Part shown: positions 50,188 through 58,861 of the stretch, piece after piece | Position numbering within the stretch: position 1 is the stretch's first letter | Layout of the letters: each line of letters opens with the position of its first letter | Assembly (NCBI RefSeq): GCF_001683795.1 | Contig: NZ_LIGX01000041.1 | Span: 62,001-126,000 of the forward strand | DNA from: Neoakkermansia glycaniphila | GTDB taxonomy: Bacteria; Verrucomicrobiota; Verrucomicrobiia; Verrucomicrobiales; Akkermansiaceae | DNA: 64,000 nt | Direction: 5' to 3' | The notes under the pieces: model-generated | What the model saw: only the letters and a program-made list of their open reading frames with translations | The model's database searches: none | What the model was told of the DNA's origin: nothing | Program-made: the position numbers and the translations under genes

Positions 50188-50308
50188 CTGGATTCCGAAG
50201 CTGTTTTGCCTGATTCTGGCGATTCTCGTTTGGAACGTGATCAAGCACGTTTGCCTTGATTTGCCGCAGACGACCGATGATACGGTGATACGGCGCTCCC
50301 ATCCCTGA
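50141..50308 (+). CDS. Very small CdaR/YbbR-like membrane protein
   Basis: 55 residues from ATG 50141 (50147 also possible), starting inside the last 47 bases of cdaA in another frame. A basic amphipathic start (LLHKFKRFLKV) leads to NWIPKLFCLILAILVWNVIKH, which resembles the N-terminal helix of CdaR/YbbR proteins, where a Trp/Lys-Leu-Leu-Ala-Leu-Trp pattern marks the membrane anchor. The YbbR repeats that make up the rest of CdaR are absent; only a short charged tail follows. CdaR is a direct regulator of CdaA, and the two genes are usually adjacent. Coding is supported by position and motif, not by composition; a frame of this length could arise by chance. Confidence 0.6.
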   Translation: MPMSLLHKFKRFLKVNWIPKLFCLILAILVWNVIKHVCLDLPQTTDDTVIRRSHP

Positions 50309-50320
50309 TTGTTTGTTGCG

Positions 50321-50956
50321 ATGAATTATTTGATTACAGGTACCGATACGGAGATCGGCAAGACGTATGTGACTTCCCTTCTGTTGAAGGATTTGCGCTG
50401 CCGCGGGGTGCAGGCTGTCGGGTATAAGCCCGTGGCGTGCGGAGACCGCCAGGATCCCCGCGCTCTGCGCGATGCTTCGGATCCGGCCATGAGCCTCGAG
50501 GAGATCAATCCGGTGTATTTGCGTACGCCGACGGCTCCTCATGTGGCTGCTGCATTCGAGAAGACGGTGATTGACCCCGAGATTCTGCTGGCGGGTTACC
50601 GGAATCTGGATTCGAAGTACGAGATGGTTCTGGTGGAAGGAGTCGGCGGCTGGGAGGTTCCCATGGCTCCGGGTATGCTGTTTTCGGATTTTGCCTGCAT
50701 GCTCGGCCTTCCTGTGATTCTGGTGGTGGGCAATAAGCTGGGTGCGGTGAATCACGCGATTCTGACGACGAATGCGATTCGCGCACGCGGGTTGGAGTGC
50801 CGGGGCATTGTGCTGAACCATTTGCAGGAGGAGTGGGATACGGCCGCCTTGACGAACAAGGCGCTGCTGCAGGAGTTCACGGGGCTTCCCGTGCTGGAAG
50901 AGCTGATTTACGGACAGGATTCCCTTGATAGCTCCGCCGTGTTCGGAGTAGAATGA
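50321..50956 (+). CDS. bioD: Dethiobiotin synthetase
   Basis: 211 residues, normal length. P-loop GTDTEIGKT (near 6-14), YKPVACGDRQ, the DPE region, VEGVGGWEVPMAP with the catalytic loop and VLVVGNKLGAVNHAIL-like LVVGNKLGAVNHAILT are the BioD landmarks. The enzyme closes the ureido ring of dethiobiotin with ATP and CO2, the penultimate step to biotin. No other bio gene is in the window, so bioD is separated from the rest of the pathway and lies in the cdaA transcript, 12 bases after the CdaR-like frame. A strong terminator follows. Confidence 0.95.
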   Translation: MNYLITGTDTEIGKTYVTSLLLKDLRCRGVQAVGYKPVACGDRQDPRALRDASDPAMSLEEINPVYLRTPTAPHVAAAFEKTVIDPEILLAGYRNLDSKYEMVLVEGVGGWEVPMAPGMLFSDFACMLGLPVILVVGNKLGAVNHAILTTNAIRARGLECRGIVLNHLQEEWDTAALTNKALLQEFTGLPVLEELIYGQDSLDSSAVFGVE

Positions 50957-50976
50957 TTGTTGCCGTTCGGCATGCG

Positions 50977-51012
50977 AAAAGGGCTGTTCCGGATAATCGG
51001 AACAGCCCTTTG
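50977..51012. terminator. Bidirectional terminator between bioD and the thioredoxin-like pair
   Basis: A perfect 14-bp stem AAAGGGCTGTTCCG (50978-50991) / CGGAACAGCCCTTT (50998-51011), loop of six bases, between two converging genes. Confidence 0.9.
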
Positions 51013-51032
51013 GTATCGGTACGGAGTGAGGA

Positions 51033-52172
51033 TCAGTAGATGACCGGGGTTTCGCCGCGTTTGAGGGCGTCGAGGCGTTTTTGCTCCTTCGAGTTTTGGA
51101 TGCCCTTGGTGCAGGCTTCGATCGCCTTGTCTTTTTCTCCGAGATCTTCGTAGATTCGGGCTTGGATCATGTAGCATGCCTGCTGGTAATCGGAATCGTC
51201 CGCTTTGCCGTTGATCATGTTCTGGGCTGCTTTGATTTGGACTCGTTTGATCTCCGGTTTGTCGATCCATTCCGCTGTGCCGCTGCACCATTTCATGATA
51301 CGGTTGCCGACATATTCGTCGTCGGGGTATTTGTCCAGCATCTCTGTCGTATCCTTGATGAACTGTTCCAGATTTTTGTCGAAACAGTCGATGCTGAAGC
51401 GTGTTTCCTTGGCGAACATGAGCATGCCCGCATGGTCTCCGGCCATTTTTTCCGTTTCTTCCAGTAGTTGCATGGCTTTTTCCCGATCTTCCGGCTTTTT
51501 GGTGTTGATCAGTTTGCCTACTTCCGAAAGGTTGGCCATGAGAGTCTTGAAGTTTTCCTTGTCTTGCTGGGTTCGCTCTTGAGCGTCCTTGGCTGTGAAG
51601 TTCTCCTTGACGCCTTCGACCAGAAGCCATGACGGCAAATGGGCGCTTTCGCCGCTCCACATGAGTTCGCCGTTTTTGAAGACGGCGGCAAAGGGCATGG
51701 ATTTCAATGATTCGCCTTGCAGGATATATTGCCAGAGTTTCAAGTCTCCATCCCAAAGGACGGGAAATTCGGTCGCATGCCGCGGATTGGCGAGCGACTG
51801 GAGGACTCTTTCCTTTTTCAGATTGTTGACGGGTGGCACCATGACGATCGTTTTGATGTTCCGGGCGTCTTTGGGCAGGAAGTTTTTGACGTTTCCTGCT
51901 GGGCCCCGTTTTTCCGCCTTGAATTCGGAAGGCCCCAGTGTGGGAGGTATCCAGAAGTCCACAATGACGAGGTCGTTCGGGCCGATTTCGGTTGCGGGAG
52001 CGTTCGCGAGCCATTCTCCCTGTTTGATGGCCTGTACGAAGTTGCTGAAGCCGATGGGAGGAATGGAAGGAGCCGCTTCGGCCTGTTCCGATGCTGCGGG
52101 TGCATCGGCGGCGAGGGCGGTTGTTGCGTTGAAAGCCGCCAGCATGAAGAGCGGCAGGAAATGGGTTTTCAT
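51033..52172 (-). CDS. Exported thioredoxin-fold protein lacking the CxxC active site
   Basis: 379 residues with a signal peptide (about 1-22). The thioredoxin-like domain (about 50-200) keeps the strand VIVDFWIPPTLGPSEFK, but the place of the WCxxC motif is filled by IPPTLGPS, so no redox cysteines exist. VFKNGELMWSG corresponds to the cis-Pro and beta-hairpin region (SMPFAAVFKNG). The C-terminal half is helical with TPR-like repeats (EKAMQLLEETEKM, DKAIEACTKGIQNS). It is the second gene of a pair with an intact TlpA-like paralogue four bases upstream. A non-catalytic scaffold or chaperone role is inferred; loss of function cannot be excluded, though the frame is intact. Confidence 0.75.
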   Translation of the reverse strand: MKTHFLPLFMLAAFNATTALAADAPAASEQAEAAPSIPPIGFSNFVQAIKQGEWLANAPATEIGPNDLVIVDFWIPPTLGPSEFKAEKRGPAGNVKNFLPKDARNIKTIVMVPPVNNLKKERVLQSLANPRHATEFPVLWDGDLKLWQYILQGESLKSMPFAAVFKNGELMWSGESAHLPSWLLVEGVKENFTAKDAQERTQQDKENFKTLMANLSEVGKLINTKKPEDREKAMQLLEETEKMAGDHAGMLMFAKETRFSIDCFDKNLEQFIKDTTEMLDKYPDDEYVGNRIMKWCSGTAEWIDKPEIKRVQIKAAQNMINGKADDSDYQQACYMIQARIYEDLGEKDKAIEACTKGIQNSKEQKRLDALKRGETPVIY

Positions 52173-52176
52173 GATG

Positions 52177-53256
52177 TTATTTGGTCAGATTGTTGCGGTG
52201 TTGATAGAGAGGAAGCTGGCGGACGGCTTCTTCCTGGGCTTCGATGGCTCCCTTCCGGTCTCCCGACAGCAAGCGGGCTTCGGCGATGCGGCTCCATTCG
52301 AGAGAAGCGGAATAGTTTTTTTTGGCGCTGGCTTTCTGTAATGCCGTGGCTTTCAGAATGGCTTCCTCCGCTCCCTTGAGGTTTTTCTTGTCGGTAGGAA
52401 TTTCATAGGTCGTGATGATCATATGAGCATAGTTCATCAAGGCGTAAGGATTTTCGGGCAGTTCCTGAGGAATGCGGTCGAGAGCCGTACGAACCATGTC
52501 GTACTGTCCGGCTTGCAGAAGCTGGGTGAAGGGGATTCTGAGCAACATCAGTTTGTTGTCGTCCGAGAGGTCTTTTTGTTTCAGAGCTTCATTCAATTTC
52601 TGTTCACCGGACTGATAATCGCCATCGGCATAGGCCTGGGCGATGCTCTGCGCGGTGGCTCGAAACGCCCGTTGTTCCTCGGACGTGTCGCGTGGCCGAG
52701 GTGCAGGCTTGCCGTCGATGATGTTTTGAATGAGTTCTTTGTTGAGCTGGTTGGGGTGGCCCTTCCAGAGGATTTTTCCATCCTTGACGATCATGGAGAA
52801 CGGAATGCCGTCTACGCCGAGCGGTTTCAGCCAAAGGGCGGCGGATTGTCCTTTCGTGTCGGCTCCGATCGTGTAGGTCGGGGAGGATTTGCGGTTGGCG
52901 AGGAAGTTTTTCAGAACTTTGGGCGTCGATTTGTCGAAGACGTTGATGCCGACGATTTGGAAGGTGTCGCTGTCCGGCATTTCTTGATGGAGTTCGTTCA
53001 AATGCGGGATCTGGGCGAGGCACGGGCCGCACCATGTGGCCCAGAATTCGAGAAGATAGGTTTTGCCCGGTTCCCAGTTTTTGACCGGCGTGCCTTGCAG
53101 CCATTCCGCCGGAAGTCCGTCGGGGCTGAGGGTCGTCGGTTGGGCGGCCGGCGTTTCGGTCTTGTCCTTTCCGGGCTCTGCCGGATTTTCGGCCATGGCC
53201 GGAAGTGCGGCCATGCCGAGGGTGCAAACAACGCTGAGATACATGGAAAGTCTCAT
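52177..53256 (-). CDS. Exported TlpA/ResA-like thiol-disulfide oxidoreductase with helical C-terminus
   Basis: 359 residues with a signal peptide (about 1-22). The thioredoxin domain has TYLLEFWATWCGPCLAQIPHLNELHQE, with the active pair Cys-Gly-Pro-Cys about residue 77, and GVDGIPFSMIVKDGKILWKGHP with the cis-Pro. The WCGPC form suits reducing TlpA/ResA-like proteins of the periplasm that serve cytochrome c maturation or disulfide repair. The C-terminal half (about 200-359) is helical and repeat-rich (YALMNYAHMIITTYE, EEAILKATALQKA), a feature shared with the paralogue that follows. A promoter ending six bases before ATG 53256 indicates a leaderless mRNA. Confidence 0.85.
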   Translation of the reverse strand: MRLSMYLSVVCTLGMAALPAMAENPAEPGKDKTETPAAQPTTLSPDGLPAEWLQGTPVKNWEPGKTYLLEFWATWCGPCLAQIPHLNELHQEMPDSDTFQIVGINVFDKSTPKVLKNFLANRKSSPTYTIGADTKGQSAALWLKPLGVDGIPFSMIVKDGKILWKGHPNQLNKELIQNIIDGKPAPRPRDTSEEQRAFRATAQSIAQAYADGDYQSGEQKLNEALKQKDLSDDNKLMLLRIPFTQLLQAGQYDMVRTALDRIPQELPENPYALMNYAHMIITTYEIPTDKKNLKGAEEAILKATALQKASAKKNYSASLEWSRIAEARLLSGDRKGAIEAQEEAVRQLPLYQHRNNLTK

Positions 53257-53262
53257 GGAACA

Positions 53263-53290
53263 AGTGTAACGAATTGGTACGGCATGGCAA
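53263..53290 (-). promoter_or_regulatory. Promoter of the thioredoxin-like pair
   Basis: Minus strand TTGCCA (53290-53285) - 16 bases - TACACT (53268-53263). Six bases separate the -10 box from ATG 53256. Confidence 0.65.
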
Positions 53291-53351
53291 GAAGATTATG
53301 CATGCAGGGCCTGTCTATCATTGTTTACGAAGGGAATTTCGCGGCAACAGG

Positions 53352-53387
53352 CACGAAAAAGCCCTGCAGGAAGTGCCTGCAGGGCTT
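53352..53387 (-). terminator. Terminator of fba
   Basis: A perfect 12-bp stem (53359-53370 with 53376-53387, core CCTGCAGGGC) followed on the minus strand by TTTTTCG, 27 bases after the stop at 53414. Confidence 0.9.
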
Positions 53388-53413
53388 GAAGGGATGTGAA
53401 TCCGGATGCCGGA

Positions 53414-54445
<1,032 letters not shown>

Positions 54446-54473
54446 GGTTTTGTGTTTTTGTTTGGGTTGTGCG

Positions 54474-54510
54474 GGCAGGCCGCTCGTCGGTGCGGCGGAG
54501 TGGGCCTGCC
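54474..54510 (-). other. Inverted repeat in the lysA-fba gap
   Basis: GGCAGGCC (54474-54481) / GGCCTGCC (54503-54510) with G+C-rich sequence between. No T-run follows on the minus strand, so it is not a standard terminator. It may act as a leader or processing structure of fba mRNA. Confidence 0.4.
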
Positions 54511-54525
54511 AGCGGAAACGGGATG

Positions 54526-55812
54526 TTATTCGGGGATGATTTCGCCGCGGACGAGGTCTTCGAGGCTCTGGCGGCTGCGAATGACGGTCCAGTTACTGCC
54601 GTCCACGAGGACTTCGGCGGCCATGGGCCGGGAGTTGTAGTTGGAGGACATGGAGAAGCCGTAGGCTCCGGCGGAGAAGACGGCGAGGTATTCGCCCTGC
54701 TGGACGTCGGCGACGGTGCGGTTCTGCGCAAGGAAGTCGCCGGATTCGCAGATGGGGCCCACGATGTCGGCCACGACGGTGTCTTGATCGTCGTGCTGCT
54801 GCAGGGGCCAGATTTCGTGATGACCTTCGTAGAGTGCGGGGCGGATGAGGTCGTTCATGCCGGCATCGACGATTTTGAAGGTTTTGGCGTCGCCTTTTTT
54901 CTCGTAGAGGCACTGGGTGAGCATGACGCCCGCGTTGCCGACGATGACCCGGCCCGGTTCGACAAGGATGCGGAGGCCGAGCGGCTGGAGGAGAGGGACG
55001 AGGGAGTCGGCATAAGCGTCGATGGTGAGCTGGTGGTTGTGTTCCCACCAGTCGGGGCTGCCGGAGGCCAGTGCGCCGTCGTACACGATGCCGATGCCTC
55101 CTCCGATGGAGAAGAAGCGGATGCCGTAGCGTTCCTTGAGGCGAGCGGCGAGCGGAGCGACTTTGGCGACGGCTTCGATGAAGGGTTTGACCTGCGTGAG
55201 CTGGGAACCGATGTGCATCTGGAGGCCTTTGATTTCCAGATTCGGCATTTGTTCGTCGATGAGGGCGTAGAGGGCTTCGATGCGGTCGAAATCCACGCCG
55301 AATTTGTTTTCCGATTTGCCGGTGGTGATGTATTTGTGGGTGCCTGCCTCGATGTTGGGGTTGACCCGGACGGCGACAGGGGCCTTGATGCCCATGCTTC
55401 CGGCGATTTCGTCGATGGCGCGGAGTTCCGCTTCGGATTCGACGTTGAAGCAGTAGATTTCCTGTTCAAGCGCGTAGCGGATTTCTTCGGGTGTTTTGCC
55501 GACTCCGGCATAGGTGCACCTGCGGGGATCGCCTCCGGCCTGGACGACGCGCCAGAGTTCACCGCCCGAGACGATGTCGAAGCCTGCGCCTTCGCGGGCC
55601 ATGAGGTTGAGAATGGCGAGGTTTGAACATGCTTTGACGGCATAGGATACTTCAGAGTCGAGCGGAGAGAGCGCCTGCTGCAATCCCTTGAAGTGGTCCA
55701 GAATGGTCTGTTTGCTGTAAACGTATGTCGGCGTGCCTACGGCTTCCGCTATGTCGCACAGGGGCGTGTTTTCGCAGTACAGCGTGCCGTTTTTGTAGCT
55801 GAATGTATGCAT
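54526..55812 (-). CDS. lysA: Diaminopimelate decarboxylase
   Basis: 428 residues. A fold III PLP enzyme: SYAVKACSN with the Schiff-base Lys60, MHIGSQLTQ, FSIGGGIGIVYDG (phosphate-binding glycines), EPGRVIVGNAGVML, and PICESGDFLAQNR with the Cys that completes the partner active site, then AGAYGFSMSSNYNSRP. It converts meso-diaminopimelate to lysine and CO2, linking wall precursor and lysine synthesis. It lies 10 bases after the AI-2E-type exporter gene, so it is cotranscribed with it. No Shine-Dalgarno sequence precedes the ATG at 55812. Confidence 0.96.
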   Translation of the reverse strand: MHTFSYKNGTLYCENTPLCDIAEAVGTPTYVYSKQTILDHFKGLQQALSPLDSEVSYAVKACSNLAILNLMAREGAGFDIVSGGELWRVVQAGGDPRRCTYAGVGKTPEEIRYALEQEIYCFNVESEAELRAIDEIAGSMGIKAPVAVRVNPNIEAGTHKYITTGKSENKFGVDFDRIEALYALIDEQMPNLEIKGLQMHIGSQLTQVKPFIEAVAKVAPLAARLKERYGIRFFSIGGGIGIVYDGALASGSPDWWEHNHQLTIDAYADSLVPLLQPLGLRILVEPGRVIVGNAGVMLTQCLYEKKGDAKTFKIVDAGMNDLIRPALYEGHHEIWPLQQHDDQDTVVADIVGPICESGDFLAQNRTVADVQQGEYLAVFSAGAYGFSMSSNYNSRPMAAEVLVDGSNWTVIRSRQSLEDLVRGEIIPE

Positions 55813-55822
55813 GTTCTGTTTT

Positions 55823-56956
55823 TTAGCTCTTGTGTGGGCCTTTGTCCGGTCCGTTGCCGGGATCGGCTGTGTAGGGGGGGATTTTGGGTAGCGGGATGGT
55901 TGTGGGAGGGTTGTCGATCATCATGGCAATCCACTTGAGGTCTTTCGAGTTTTCGAGCGCCAGTTTGACGAGTACGGAGATGGGGACGGCGAGAAGCATG
56001 CCGATGGGCCCCCAGATCCAGCCCCACAGGATGACGGAGAGGAGGACGACGCTGGTGGCGATGCCGAATTGCTTGCCGAGAAGGAGGGGTTCGATGCCGT
56101 TGCCGAGCATGAAGTTGATGACGATGTAGCCGAAGGCGACGATGACGGCATCCGAGATGCCTCCGATCAGCAGAGCGAGGAGGATGGGCGGTATGGCGGC
56201 TACGATGGAGCCGAAGGTGGGGATGAAGTTGAGAGCGAAGGCGACGATGCCCCAGAGCAGCGCGAAGCCTACATCCATGTATTTGCAGAGGCCCCAGGCG
56301 AGGATGCCCGTGGTGAGGCTGATGAGGGTTTTGATGACGAGGTAGCGCTGGATGCCTTGCAACGCATCGGCGAATTTCCGGATGTTCGGGCAGCCGCGCG
56401 AGGCGGTGATTTTGTCGACGTTGCTGCGGAAGCGGGGCGCTTCACCGAGGAAGAAGGTCATCAGGATGAGGACGAGGGTGGTGATGGCGATGAAGCCCAG
56501 AGCCTTGCCCATGATGGCGGTGGTGATGCTCATGATGACTCCGGCGCTGAGGATGTCCTGCGCGGAGCCGAGTTTTTCCTGAACGAAGGTGTCGAGCCCG
56601 TGGTCGCTCAGGAAGAGCATGAGGTCATTGTATTTGGTCTCGAAGAGCGGCTGGTAGGTGGTCTGGACTTCAATGCTGAGGTCTTTGGCAAGGAAGTTGA
56701 TGAGGAAGCCGAGGCCGATGAGGAAGCCGAAGTCCACAAGGACGGTGAAGCAGACGGCCAGCCAGTGGGGAAAGTGCAGGTATTTGCGGAGGCTGACGGT
56801 GATGGGGTAGCTGGCAATGGCCAGGAAGCTGGCGAGGATGATGGGGACGATGATGTCCCGGGCGGCCTGCAGTCCGGCGAAGACGATAAAAGCGGCGGCT
56901 ATGGTGACGAGTACTCGCCTGCCATCTCCGAGGGGTGTATTGGTGCAGGATGTCAT
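55823..56956 (-). CDS. AI-2E (PerM/TqsA) family transporter
   Basis: 377 residues from ATG 56956; an in-frame ATG at 56995 would add 13 residues. About eight membrane helices occur in the order typical for PerM/TqsA proteins: two N-terminal helices, a soluble segment (about 100-160, ITYQPLFE-like QTTYQPLFETKYNDLM), then a helix cluster with GIVAFALNFIPTFGSIVAAIPPILLAL, the family's best-conserved block, and GNGIEPLLLGKQFGI near the end. Members export autoinducer-2 or act as Na+/H+ antiporters, and most are uncharacterised. A candidate TTGCTT-16-GAGAAT promoter lies upstream (57013-56986). lysA follows by 10 bases. Confidence 0.88.
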   Translation of the reverse strand: MTSCTNTPLGDGRRVLVTIAAAFIVFAGLQAARDIIVPIILASFLAIASYPITVSLRKYLHFPHWLAVCFTVLVDFGFLIGLGFLINFLAKDLSIEVQTTYQPLFETKYNDLMLFLSDHGLDTFVQEKLGSAQDILSAGVIMSITTAIMGKALGFIAITTLVLILMTFFLGEAPRFRSNVDKITASRGCPNIRKFADALQGIQRYLVIKTLISLTTGILAWGLCKYMDVGFALLWGIVAFALNFIPTFGSIVAAIPPILLALLIGGISDAVIVAFGYIVINFMLGNGIEPLLLGKQFGIATSVVLLSVILWGWIWGPIGMLLAVPISVLVKLALENSKDLKWIAMMIDNPPTTIPLPKIPPYTADPGNGPDKGPHKS

Positions 56957-57078
56957 CGCTTTGCCTGGAGGTCGGAAGTCGCCAGATTCTCCCAAAAGGC
57001 GGCGAGGAAAGCAAGGGTGAATACTTGCATGCCTGAAAAAAGAAGCTTTTTACGCTGAGGCCGGGCCGTGGCGGCGCA

Positions 57079-58212
57079 TCAGCTTTTTTTGCAGAAGCTG
57101 TAGCCGAAGTCGGTGAGCTGGCGCATGAGGTCTTCGGCCAGCAGGATGATCTGGTGCGAGGTTTCCGCCGGGATCTGGTGCAACAGGCGGATGTCTTTCT
57201 GGATGCGGCGGAGCAGGGCCTCGATGCGGTGCGTGAGGACGGGCGGGTCGATGATGTTTTCCTGCGATTGTAGGATGGTGGCAAGGACGTGCGGGACGAT
57301 GAAGCCGTGTACCCGCATGATTTCGCTGACGGTCGGGTTGGGTTCGCGGTCGCCGTTTTCGGAGTCTTCGAGCATGGTTTGCAGGGTGGTCTGGATTTCC
57401 TGCGTGAGGTTCGAGAGGCTTTCGAAGACGGGGTGGCGCATGGCTTCGCGGACGGCGTCCACTTCGCCCGGGAGCAGGAAGTCGAGGACTCCGGCATTGT
57501 GGAAGAAGTTGGATTCCGTCGGCCGCCCCGTTTCTTCGTCGCGGGCGAGTTCGGCCAGCCGGTCGGTGCGGTTCAGGACATAGGATTCGCGGACGAGGCC
57601 GTCGGCTTCCTGCCGGTATTTGTCGTGGACGGAGGGGTAGATGACGGCGGCGGCTTCGGCGCGTCGGAGTCTTCCGTCCCACGGGATGGAGGGCAGGGGG
57701 TCGTTTTCGTCGTCAAGGATGCCCGTGTAGGAGTTGATGAATTGCTGGACATGGCTTCTGTACATGTCCTGATTGCTCATGATCTGGGCGTATTCGTCCG
57801 TGGGCTCCATCTGCCACCGGTGTTCGCCGATGGTGAGTTCCATGGATGAGGATTCGATGAGGATTCGCCCTCCGTCGATGTCGAAGATTTCGAGCGAGAG
57901 GAGGTTGTGGCGGGCGCGTTTGTTGTCGAGGTCGCAGAGGCGGCGGGAGGCGGTGAAGTCTCCGAGGCACAGGTATTCGCCGCGCTGGCGGATGATTTCG
58001 AGGAAGGTTTGTTCCTTGTCTCGCAGGATGCCGGTATGGAGGGGGTTGGAGAATTCGAGGCGGCACCCGGCGAGGTCCCGCAGGCAGTCTCCTTCCAGAG
58101 TGAAGACGAGAGGTTCCTCCATTCCCACACAGGTAAGGGTGAGGGTGACGGTGCCGGGCGTGGTGTTGTCCACGATGCCGCTTTTGATGATGTGGGTAAT
58201 GTCGGAGAGCAT
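57079..58212 (-). CDS. Conserved-looking cytosolic protein of unknown function
   Basis: 377 residues, soluble, without signal peptide, membrane segment or low-complexity run. The first 120 residues are beta-rich (VTLTLTCVGMEEPLVFTLEGD, RILIESSSMELTIGEHRWQM); the rest is mostly helical and acidic, with ASRRLCDLDNKRARHNLLSLEIF, TDRLAELARDEETGRP and ALLRRIQKDIRLLHQIPAETSHQIILLAEDLMRQL as the clearest helices. I do not recognise a family or catalytic motif. It begins 22 bases after leuD, so it is probably cotranscribed with leuCD, and it is separated by 122 bases from the AI-2E-type gene. The frame shows ordinary codon use for the window and no sign of decay. Confidence 0.7.
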   Translation of the reverse strand: MLSDITHIIKSGIVDNTTPGTVTLTLTCVGMEEPLVFTLEGDCLRDLAGCRLEFSNPLHTGILRDKEQTFLEIIRQRGEYLCLGDFTASRRLCDLDNKRARHNLLSLEIFDIDGGRILIESSSMELTIGEHRWQMEPTDEYAQIMSNQDMYRSHVQQFINSYTGILDDENDPLPSIPWDGRLRRAEAAAVIYPSVHDKYRQEADGLVRESYVLNRTDRLAELARDEETGRPTESNFFHNAGVLDFLLPGEVDAVREAMRHPVFESLSNLTQEIQTTLQTMLEDSENGDREPNPTVSEIMRVHGFIVPHVLATILQSQENIIDPPVLTHRIEALLRRIQKDIRLLHQIPAETSHQIILLAEDLMRQLTDFGYSFCKKS

Positions 58213-58234
58213 GGGTAGTTGGGGTTGAGGGGGA

Positions 58235-58840
58235 TTAATGTGCTGTCGGGACCGGGAGTTTGGCGGCGAGGGCTTCGACGGCTTCCGGAGCTCCCATGAG
58301 CTCGACGACGGCGTCCCAACGGCCCTGTGTGAGGGCTTCGCGCGGTTCCTCCGGCATGGAGACGGGGATGCTGCCGAGTTCAGAAGAGAGCTGCATGCTG
58401 TTCAGATCGAGCGTCCAGACGGTGGCCGGGGCCTGTTCCGTCCAGGCGGTGACGCGGTTGATGTCTTCGCAGGAGGCTCGTACGCAGGGGAGGCCGATGC
58501 CCGTGCTGTTGCCGAAGAAGATTTCGGCGAAGGTTTCTGCGACGACAGCTTTGATACCCGAGCGTTTGATGGCTTGGGGTGCGTGTTCGCGAGACGAGCC
58601 GCAACCGAAGTTTTCACCGCCGAGGATGATGGATGCTCCCTTGAAGCGGGGATCGTCGATGGGATGGCCCTTGGAGGAGCCGTCTGCATTGAAGCGTTCG
58701 TCCCAGAACATGGTTCCGGCAAGTTCGTCGAAGGTGATGCACTTCAGGAAGCGGGCGGGGATGATGCGGTCGGTGTCCATATCCGCTCCGGGCACGGGTA
58801 CTGCGGTGCCGGTAATGGTGTTGACGGGGTTGAGTGCCAT
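58235..58840 (-). CDS. leuD: 3-isopropylmalate dehydratase small subunit
   Basis: 201 residues, normal for LeuD. VPGADMDTDRIIPARFLK (swivelling domain start), FGCGSSREHAPQAIKRSGIKAVVAETFAEIFFGNSTGIGLP (substrate-binding loop) are diagnostic. With LeuC it isomerises 2-isopropylmalate to 3-isopropylmalate in leucine synthesis. It begins 21 bases after leuC on the same strand. The other leu genes (leuA, leuB) are not in this window. Confidence 0.96.
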   Translation of the reverse strand: MALNPVNTITGTAVPVPGADMDTDRIIPARFLKCITFDELAGTMFWDERFNADGSSKGHPIDDPRFKGASIILGGENFGCGSSREHAPQAIKRSGIKAVVAETFAEIFFGNSTGIGLPCVRASCEDINRVTAWTEQAPATVWTLDLNSMQLSSELGSIPVSMPEEPREALTQGRWDAVVELMGAPEAVEALAAKLPVPTAH

Positions 58841-58861
58841 AATTTGTTTGTGGTGTTCCTG

